NCBI GenBank assembly: GCA_000711775.1
Contig: ARYC01000489.1
Location: 1 to 64,000, forward strand
Source: Oxytricha trifallax
Taxonomy: Eukaryota > Ciliophora > Spirotrichea > Sporadotrichida > Oxytrichidae
Reading direction: 5' to 3'
DNA: 64,000 nucleotides
Below are positions 57,315-64,000 of the stretch, piece after piece (positions within the stretch are counted from its first letter, which is position 1; each line of letters starts with the position of its first letter). The translations under genes were made by a program, and so were the position numbers. A model generated the notes under the pieces. It was not told the origin of the DNA. It did not search any database and saw only the letters and a list, made by a program, of their open reading frames with translations.

Positions 57315-58746
57315 CCACATCCTATCCTAAAAAATACCCCACCCACACCCGTACACCCCCTACCCTCCACTAAAAAATACCCCCATACACCCCAACCCCC
57401 CCATAAAATCCCCCATTTCATATGAAATTTCTTATCCACGCAGTCTAAATCGATTTCCTTCATGACATCTCGACATCATATATAGATAATTTTTTATATG
57501 AAATATCATAAATTTTTGAAAAATTATTCTTTGCTTAATAACCCATAATAGAATATTAATTTCATTTTTTTTTATTTTTCAACGCTCGCCATTATTTTTT
57601 GAGTACACACTCTCATAGGAATTATTTATTTTATGAGTAACACATTGATAAACATAATTTTATTTTAAAATGATAATTATTTATAAAGTACTTGCTATAA
57701 TTCTTAATATCTATGAATAAAGGCCCCCTGCGATGGCCGCTAAAAGTTTTTTTTCTATATTTTTCTTAAATGTTCTAAAAATAATTAAAACATCAAAGTA
57801 ACTTGTCATAAGTAATTAATAAGCTCCAATATGATTTATAAAAGCAGTCTATAACAACAAAAAATATAATAAATTTTATCAATAACATCATAAAATACAT
57901 TCAATTTTGAAATAATATTACTAAATTAAATATTTTATGATTATTATATTTATTTTTTCACAAATTTATATTCTAATATCATGATAAGATGTTATTATTC
58001 TGACAAATACAATCATTTAGCTTAATGATCTATAAGATGACATAAAACATTAATGTTTTGTAGCAATTATAACATCGAATCATGATATTAGAAAATAAAT
58101 TTGTGAAAAAATAAATAAAATAATCATAAAATATTTAATTTAGTAATATTATTTCAAAATTGAATGTACTTTATGATGTTATTGATAAAAGTTATTATAT
58201 TTTTTGTTGTTATAGACTGCTTTTAAAAATCATAAGGGAGCTTATGAATGACTTATGACAAGTTACTTTGATGTTTTAATGATTTTTAGAACATTTAAAA
58301 AATATAAAAAAAACTTTTAGCGGCCATCGCAGGGAGCCATTACCCAAAGATATTAAGAATTATAGCAAGTACTTTATAAATAATTATCATTATAAAATAA
58401 AATTATGATTATCAATGTGTTACTCAAAAAATAAATAATTTCCTAAAAAAGTATGTACAAAAAAATAATGGCGAGAGTTGAAAAATTAAAAAAAATGAAA
58501 TTAATATCCTATTATGGGTTAATAAGCAAAGAAAAATTTTCAAAAATATATGATATTTCATATAAAAAATTATCTATATATGATGACGAAAAGTCATGAA
58601 GGAAATCGATTCAGACTGCGCGGATAAAAAATTTCATATAAAATGGGGGATTTTATGGGGGGGGTATGGGGGGTACGGGAAGTACGGGTGTGAAGGGGGT
58701 ATTTTTAGAAGAGGGGTAGAGGGGGGGGGTACGGTCTCGGTCGAAC
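57315..58746. mobile_element. Family-2-type palindromic element inserted in the helicase element
   Basis: C-rich left block (CCCCACCCACACCCGTACACC) and G-rich right block ending GGTACGGTCTCGGTCGAACA, with arms pairing to a centre near 58,030 (GCGATGGCCGCTAAAAGTTT at 57,730 against its complement at 58,310-58,330). The right end carries the family-2 signature; the left terminal signature is diverged. Short ORFs across it are incidental. Confidence 0.75.
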
Positions 58747-58769
58747 ATATAATAATTAAACTTATTAGA

Positions 58770-60097
58770 AATGGCACATTTCTTGACTTTACCTTCTGCA
58801 TCCGAGTCTCTAATGCTCATCTTGTTAGGACTAAGATCCCCAGCGTGCTTGTTATTCGAGTCCTCGCTCCATAGACTTTCATCCTAAGATCTCTCTAGAA
58901 GATAGTTTGCCAGCTGTACTGCATTAAATGGGAATGCCATCTTGCCCGACTTGCCCTCCACTATCGGCGTGACTGTGATGCACCTCCTCTCGAAGCAATC
59001 CCTTTCCTCCGCAGTGATTCTGTTCCACGGGAGTTCATTAGTGGTAATGATGGTAAACAGTCTATGTACTTGACATATGTCTCCCCGAATTTAACATCAA
59101 CTGCGTAGCCCCTGCCCTCTAGTAGCTTTTTCATTGCCGGAACATTGTGCTTTGAATCAATGTTCATCTTGTCGATCAGCAGTACTTAGGGTTCCTTGTC
59201 AAGGAATTTTCCCTGAACATGAAAGTGGCTTTGCCCAAGGATCAACTCATCGCAGGTGAAAATCTATTCAATCATCTTGAGAATGGTACTCTTGCCGGTG
59301 TTGGCCGCTCCATAAAGCCAGACGCAATGAATCTTCTTATCCTCTCTCTTAAGTAGTACCTGATAAAGAGCCTCAATTATTTCGTAGTATCCGAGCTCCC
59401 TTAAAACATCATCAGTCAGCTTCTTAGTCTCGGAAAATGCATGTTAGTGTTTCTTGACAAATTCTTCAAGTTGCTATCTCACCGAAATCTTAACTTTCTG
59501 AACAACTCCAAGATGATTCAATACCTTGTGCGCGTTGGTGAATTTCTGTTACTCTTGGCTAATCAAAGCGAGCGCATCGATATCACTTAGGTTCTTATAG
59601 AGATACTGTTTGTATGTCATGGAACCGTTAGCAATGTTCTCGGCGAGAAATTCTTTTAGGTAGTATTTTGAAGATCTTTTTTACAGAATCTACCTTAGAT
59701 CTTCTAACGACTCTCTAGCCGCTCTCTTCCCATACTCAAGTTACATCTCCTGAGCATTGCCGTGTATTAGTGTGAGCCGCTGATGCTAAGTGAAAAACTC
59801 CTATGGCGATTTGATGCCTAAATCCTTCATTTGGAGTCCCATCTTCTTGAAAAGCTCGTACCCTCCTCTTTTCTTAGTTTTGAAATACTCCCTGTTAATA
59901 CCAATGGTATCTCTTGAAACTTTGATCTGAAAGTAAGTATTCTTGGTGGCCTTGTCGTCATATGCATTTACCTCTGTGATACTTGGCTAGTTGATTTGAA
60001 TATACTGTTGCACCTGCTCGGCTACATCAACTTTAACCTACCCAGTGATTTTCAGGAAGAATTCTAGCCTGTAATTGTATTTCTTTTTAGTCGACAT
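58770..60097 (-). CDS. Rep-like SF3 helicase protein, one frameshift near the C-terminus
   Basis: ATG at 60,095-60,097 (MSTKKKYNYRLEFFLKITG). An unbroken frame of about 340 codons follows, with TAA/TAG as Gln. SF3 helicase motifs: Walker A WLYGAANTGKSTIL (59,290-59,325), Walker B QVLLIDKMN (59,164-59,190), a B'-like segment KKLLEGRGYAVDVKFGE, then motif C FTIITTNELPWN (about 59,030-59,065). A one-base loss near 59,067, judged against the 9-kb copy, puts motif C out of frame. No clear HUH nuclease motif was found in the N-terminal part. The C-terminus is uncertain, since the frame reads on into the inserted palindrome. GC content and codon use are much higher than in host islands. SF3 helicases occur in small DNA viruses, plasmids and mobile elements, where they unwind DNA at replication. 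Confidence 0.8.
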
Positions 60098-60456
60098 TTT
60101 AGATTTCTCTATCGGGTCTCAACTAAAGTACATTGAACTATTCACCAATTTAGACATTTAACTTATACGAATGCCATTTCTAATAAGTTTAATTATTATA
60201 TATAAACATATATTTAAGATGTGTGCAGATAATCTATCCCTTTTTGCATGATTATACTTTTGCACACTTGCACACTAAATTATATATTTTTAATTAATAA
60301 ATAAATAAATTTTGTCATAATAATTTTAATCAATATTAATCTAAATCAAATTAATTTTAGCAATACTCCTAATATGTGCCAGTTGTAATTATATATAAGT
60401 AAATTATTTATTTGTATTTCTTAAATTTCCTATTTTATCTATTTTATCAATATTAA

Positions 60457-61165
60457 AAATATATGAGCCTATATTTGATAAAATCTTAAATATTTTTTTT
60501 TCTTAAAACATAAACTTTTTTTAATAAATACTTTTAGATTTATGGTAAAATGACTTTTTTATTATATTATTTCTTTTTTATATTTATCTATATTTATTCA
60601 GCAGATTACTTATTTGCTTAATCTCTCAATTAAGATGATAAAGAATAAATGTTATATCTTTTAAAAATTAATACTTTAAAAGTCAAATTTAGATAAAATT
60701 TCAATAAAATTCATGAAATTATAAATATAAGTTTACTTGCCAGGAAACTTCCCACATGCCAGGGAACTTCCTCCCCAAAACTTCCGTTTTTTAGGATAAG
60801 TTTCGTCATGGGATTAGAAATTTTTTTTAAGATATTTATATCCTATTTTTTTATCTCTTTAGATTAAAATTTTTATAAGTTAAAATCAATGCAGAGTTTT
60901 ACAATATGTTCTACTATTCTAGTCACCTGAATATATTTGATGTTTTATAAAGATTTTAAATATCTTTGATAATTATCTATTTTTCCTTTTATTAAGACCT
61001 ATATCATAATATTTTATTACAGCATGATAATATGATACTTTAACGCTTTCTAATAAAAAATCATTCAAAATTGATATTGCCTTTTCTTACTGAATTAGTT
61101 TTATATAAAGGAAGTTAAATGAGTACTTTTATAAAAAAATCTTTTTTGAATAATGCATAAATATT
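60457..61165. other. AT-rich IES end, with family-1-type end
   Basis: Holds the inverse family-1 motif (TTGCCAGGAAACTTCCCACA, GGGAACTTCCTCCCCAAAAC at about 60,740-60,785). No gene recognised. Confidence 0.5.
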
Positions 61166-61330
61166 TAATATGATCATGCTTAATGAGTAAGCATTAGAAG
61201 CCTTAAAAGAAGAACTTTTGCTTTTCCCAAAAGAAGAAATTAATTTATTATTATTTAATTCCACAAATCTTTCAGTCTTATGGTTTCCGTTCAAACGTCT
61301 TAGGAACAGCAATTAAAATTAATAAAACAA
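61165..61330 (+). CDS. Gene B MDS (helical region)
   Basis: Encodes NMIMLNEQALEALKEELLLF, then PKEEINLLLFNSTNLSVLWF, then PFKRLRN. LNEQALEALKEELLLFPKEE matches VNQKETVLEALQQELTIFQK of gene A at about 35,860-35,920. The - strand frame over the same bases is a shadow. It is the last gene B island visible; the following 61.4-64.0 kb is TBE sequence. Confidence 0.7.
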
Positions 61331-61509
61331 TAATATCAAATATAATAATTATTTTTTGCAATATAATAGAACATGGTGCGTTGCGTGAAAGTAATCAAAA
61401 CCCCTAAACCCCTTAATGAGTTTTATAAGTGCATTGATTTGTAGGAATTTGTTAGTTTTTGGGTTATTAAAAGGTTTTAATCTGAATTTTTTAGTGAATC
61501 TATTTAATT

Positions 61510-62860
61510 TAATCACTCAAATTGCACTTTTGGATTATGTGGGAGAGGTCTAAAGTTTATCTTTTTTAACCACAACTCTATCTGTTCTATTGATATGTCT
61601 GATCTTAAGCTTGGTTTTAGTATAATTAATCTGCTATTTGTATCATTTATTGAACACTCGTTTTGTCAATAAATTGCTTTATTCTATGTTTTACGTTCTT
61701 CTCGCTTTTTGTAGAGTAGTAATCATTGCGATGCATATCGCACTCTATTAATATTATTACTGCTGCTATAGCCCACACATCCAATATAAGTCTCCATCTC
61801 TCCAGTATTATCTTTCTGGATAATAGATTGGAGTTCCCATAACACTTCCAAGTCTTAATACTTCCACTCTTAAAGCTCTGTTGAAATCAATTATTGATAC
61901 TCTTAAAATATTCTCAGGCTTGAGATCTCTGTGAACGAAGCCTAACTTATGAAGCTCATTGATACCATGTATAGCTTAGGTTGCTATTAATGCAATCTAT
62001 TTATGATTTAATTGATCAGTTATGAAATATTTGAGTGTCATTTCAATGAGTGATAGTCTGAAAGCTACACGATCTTTGGCAAGGAGAACAGAATCTAGCT
62101 TTTTTAAGTATTCGCACTCTTAAACTTAGCTTGAGTGAGCACTTAATACTCAATAATAAACTCCATTTAATACTTGTCATCACATTGAGATATTTTAAAG
62201 GATTTACTTTGTAAGCATACTGATGATCCTTAATAACTTTCTTGTCATAGGAGTCCTCTAGAATTATATCTATGCAAGCACTGGAATTTTCTTGTATTAT
62301 ATTTTAATCATGATTTTAGTGACCTCTGAATCTAAGAGGTTGCGTGCAATCCTCACATATTCTGATTCGCTTGCTTGTTAAAGCTCAGTAACTTAAAGAG
62401 GTTCCCTTGCTTTTCTTTTGTTGAGCAACTTCAGTTGAGTGACGTATTTTTCAACTTCTATTTTTTTTGTGGGCTTTTTATATATGCTTCTTTAAGTTTC
62501 TTGTGTGAGTGTACTACTTATGGCAATCAAAGCAATCATACTTTCCATGAACTTAGCTTCCTTATTTACCTTCATATGCCTATTCCAGCTAGATTTATGA
62601 GTGAAATCTCTTTCACCATTCTCACAAAAATATACTTCAATTCCTTTGCTTAAATTGAAAATTTAATTCTAACTTTCTCCTCTTAACTATCTCCCGCTCA
62701 CTTATTTGCCATTTATTTTTTATTATTAATTTCTATTTTAATAACAGAGACCTCAAGTGATAGCTCTGGTAGTTCTTTATTGAGAATTTACCTCACATCT
62801 ATCAGACTTTTTATAGTTACCAAAAGTTTTTTCTCAAAATGTTAGCGCTAATGTTTAAAT
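61510..62860 (-). pseudogene. TBE-5 zinc-finger/kinase-like protein, decayed
   Basis: The position of the start codon reads ATT instead of ATG (ISANILRKNFW at about 62,850, compare MAANSNRK). LPELSLEVSVIKIEINNKKQ corresponds to LRALEFEAEVFKIEVQNLKE of TBE-1 and is followed by a TGA. The kinase-like part is better kept: FVHRDLKPENILRV, then SIIDFNRALRVEVLRLGSVM, then GTPIYYPERQYW and ECDMHRNDYYSTKSEKNV. DFG is again DFN. Multiple frame breaks. Confidence 0.7.
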
Positions 62861-63109
62861 TTAAATTTAAAATTATTAAACTGCCTCTTTTTATAAGAGC
62901 TCATAAGACAGCTTTGCAAGCCTAAAATTTTCAAGGTAAAATTTTAGAGTCTTAGAGAAGAAAAATGAGTGCAAAGAGAGGATGCAGCTCTAAATATAGT
63001 TGAGAAAGTAACCATATTTACTGTCAATAATAAGTTGATTATATCACGTACCGATTTATGAGTTGCATTTTATTAAGTACATACTGCTTTAGGAGATATT
63101 TTGTGATTT

Positions 63110-63215
63110 TTTTATTAAAATTAGGGTGCTCCCAATTAAGTACTAGCATTAATTAATGCTCCTATTAAGTACTAGCATTTTAGAAGAAGCTCCTAATTAA
63201 GTACGTACCAATTTA
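63110..63215. promoter_or_regulatory. TBE-5 repeat array in the divergent intergenic region
   Basis: Three spaced copies of a CTC(C)TAATTAAGTACTAGCA-like unit lie where TBE-1/2/3 have GGTACC arrays. The repeat layout is conserved while the motif has changed. Confidence 0.4.
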
Positions 63216-63416
63216 AATTTAAAAATATGGAACTATAGCAGTAGAAATTGATATCAATCTCTCAAATTTGAAACCAGTTCTCAAAACCTTCTCCATATCC
63301 TTCTTAGATGTTGATCTCCTATAGGATGCCCATATTTAATAGTAAGTATTACAGAGGTATATAATTGAAATCAATAAACTTAAATTTGAATATCATTTCT
63401 TAGATTTTTAAAAAAG

Positions 63417-63746
63417 ATGGAGTCAATTAATGATGCAATGAAAAGAGTGCAAGCACAAGAATTGATTCAAAGATTTAATAGCAAGGAGGTTTGCATTGCT
63501 ATCTGGTGCAGCAAGGCAATGAACTCATCATAGCTAATTTTGACTATGTAGTTGGTTTGTTCTTACTAACGATGGAAGGCAAAAATTTCATTTCTAAGAG
63601 CGATACTCTACGAAGATAAGAAAGCATTGAAAACTAATTATGTAAAGTTTTCAGAGATTCCAATCTATCCAGAAATCTAAGTAATTTATATGATTATGAT
63701 ATTAATGACTCAGAGGTAACGCAGTACCTGTCTACAAAGAAGCAGT
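63417..63746 (+). pseudogene. TBE-5 small basic protein, N-terminal part, cut by TBE-4
   Basis: ATG 63,417 (MESINDAMKRVQAQELIQRF). Frame breaks occur near 63,500, but KISFLRAILYEDKKALKTNY and a YLSTKKQ segment just before the junction match the other copies. TBE-4 inserts at the TKKQ codons. Confidence 0.7.
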
Positions 63747-64000
63747 CAAAACCCCAAAACCCCTTAGTGAGGTTTATAAGTGCTTTGATTTGTAGGGTAT
63801 AGTTGGGGTCTTATTGGGGTTAGTAGAGAAATTAGGCCAATTTGCAAAATGAGAAATTAAAATTAGCGAAATTGAGGGTCTATTTATGATTAGTAATATT
63901 TAGATTTACTGCTTAAGCTTAATAATGGTACAAGTATTAATATAGACTTAGTCAAACCTGTAATGAATTGTGCAGCTATAGCAAAGATCTTGTGCATGAG
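63747..64000. mobile_element. TBE-4, left end, truncated by the window
   Basis: Starts CAAAACCCCAAAACCCCTTA, preceded by AGT, a candidate ANT-type target site. The first 80 bp are nearly identical to the TBE-2/TBE-3 ends. The transposase starts at ATG near 63,857 (MRNQNQRNQGSIYD) in + orientation, as in TBE-3, and is cut at 64,000. Confidence 0.9.

Larger units (their letters stand above)
57044..60456. mobile_element. SF3-helicase element with long terminal inverted repeats
   Basis: Outer repeats 57,044-about 57,300 and about 60,171-60,456 pair well: AATATTGATAAAATAGAT at the left end, GTGTGCAAGTGTGCAAC further in, and a GATAGATATCTGCCACACCT block whose inverse is at about 60,215-60,235. The left repeat continues at 58,746-58,775 (AATTAAACTTATTAGAAATG), so a family-2 palindrome has inserted into it. 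Without that insertion the element is about 2.0 kb and encodes one protein. The degraded relative at 9.1-9.9 kb shares the ends. It sits in an IES of gene B. Confidence 0.75.
61396..63746. mobile_element. TBE-5, diverged TBE, interrupted by TBE-4
   Basis: Left end CAAAACCCCTAAACCCCTTA preceded by a possible AAT target site. Layout matches TBE-1/2 (zinc-finger/kinase on -, small protein on +) but sequence is far more diverged, so it belongs to another TBE subfamily. TBE-4 has inserted into its small-protein gene; the remainder lies outside the window. Confidence 0.85.

Noticed and set aside
57225..57425. Pro/His-rich + strand ORF
   Set aside because: Translation of the C-rich end of a family-2 palindrome; repetitive composition only.
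58596..58874. Gly-rich + strand ORF
   Set aside because: Complement of the same C-rich block plus antisense of the helicase C-terminus.
58770..60097. HFHVQG near 59,220 as a rolling-circle nuclease motif
   Set aside because: It lies after Walker A, whereas HUH motifs precede the helicase domain in Rep proteins; the resemblance is likely chance.
58770..60097. Helitron interpretation of the helicase element
   Set aside because: Long terminal inverted repeats and an SF3-type rather than SF1-type helicase do not fit Helitrons.
1..64000. tRNA, rRNA, CRISPR arrays, bacterial promoters or ribosome binding sites
   Set aside because: No cloverleaf, rRNA core or regular spacer array was recognised, and the genetic code and transposons indicate a ciliate nucleus.

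Overview
The window looks like germline (micronuclear) DNA of a spirotrich ciliate of the Oxytricha/Stylonychia type. Four observations support this. (1) Long frames are open only if TAA and TAG are read as glutamine and TGA is the only stop; one 296-codon frame carries about twenty in-frame TAA/TAG codons. (2) Several 4.1-kb transposons end in C4A4 repeats, the spirotrich telomere unit, and carry the three genes expected of telomere-bearing elements (TBEs): a DDE transposase, a C2H2 zinc-finger/kinase protein and a small basic protein. (3) Host coding sequence appears as short islands separated by AT-rich, non-coding, transposon-filled stretches, as expected of macronuclear-destined segments (MDSs) separated by internal eliminated sequences (IESs). 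(4) Foldback elements are unusually dense.

Host genes. The best reading is two tandem paralogous genes on the + strand. Gene A runs from about 2.3 kb (or earlier) to a TGA at 49.67 kb. Gene B starts with an ATG at 50,557 and runs past 61.3 kb, probably beyond the window. Their islands align in the same order at many positions, so each supports the other. The encoded protein appears to have a long, probably beta-propeller-like N-terminal part, then helical repeats, then membrane segments. Gene A ends in a pore region resembling TRP/polycystin-type cation channels followed by a coiled-coil tail. No complete protein was assembled; MDS boundaries are approximate and pointer repeats were not determined.

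Transposons. TBE-1 (12,190-16,268), TBE-2 (17,266-21,372) and TBE-3 (41,731-45,834) are full length with 3-bp target duplications. TBE-5 (from 61,396) is a diverged copy interrupted by TBE-4 (from 63,747, cut by the window end). A non-LTR retrotransposon (LINE) with endonuclease and reverse transcriptase lies on the - strand at 40.49-48.39 kb and is split by TBE-3. A remnant at 53.0-55.3 kb combines a TBE-like kinase relic, several unidentified open frames and a G4T4-like tract.

Less familiar material. A family of elements with long terminal inverted repeats carries a protein with superfamily-3 (SF3) helicase motifs: a nearly intact copy at 57.04-60.46 kb and a decayed copy at 9.12-9.93 kb. 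At least five families of palindromic, MITE-like elements are present: family 1 with GGAAGTTTCC ends, family 2 with C-rich ends and an ACCGAGA core, family 3 with TTGTAGGAA ends and TA target sites, family 4 with 8-bp target duplications, and family 5 with AAAGGATACCCC ends. The window also opens with a 1.2-kb palindrome whose arms each carry an open frame and whose centre holds telomere-like C4TA3C3 tracts. No tRNA, rRNA, CRISPR array or bacterial-type operon was recognised.
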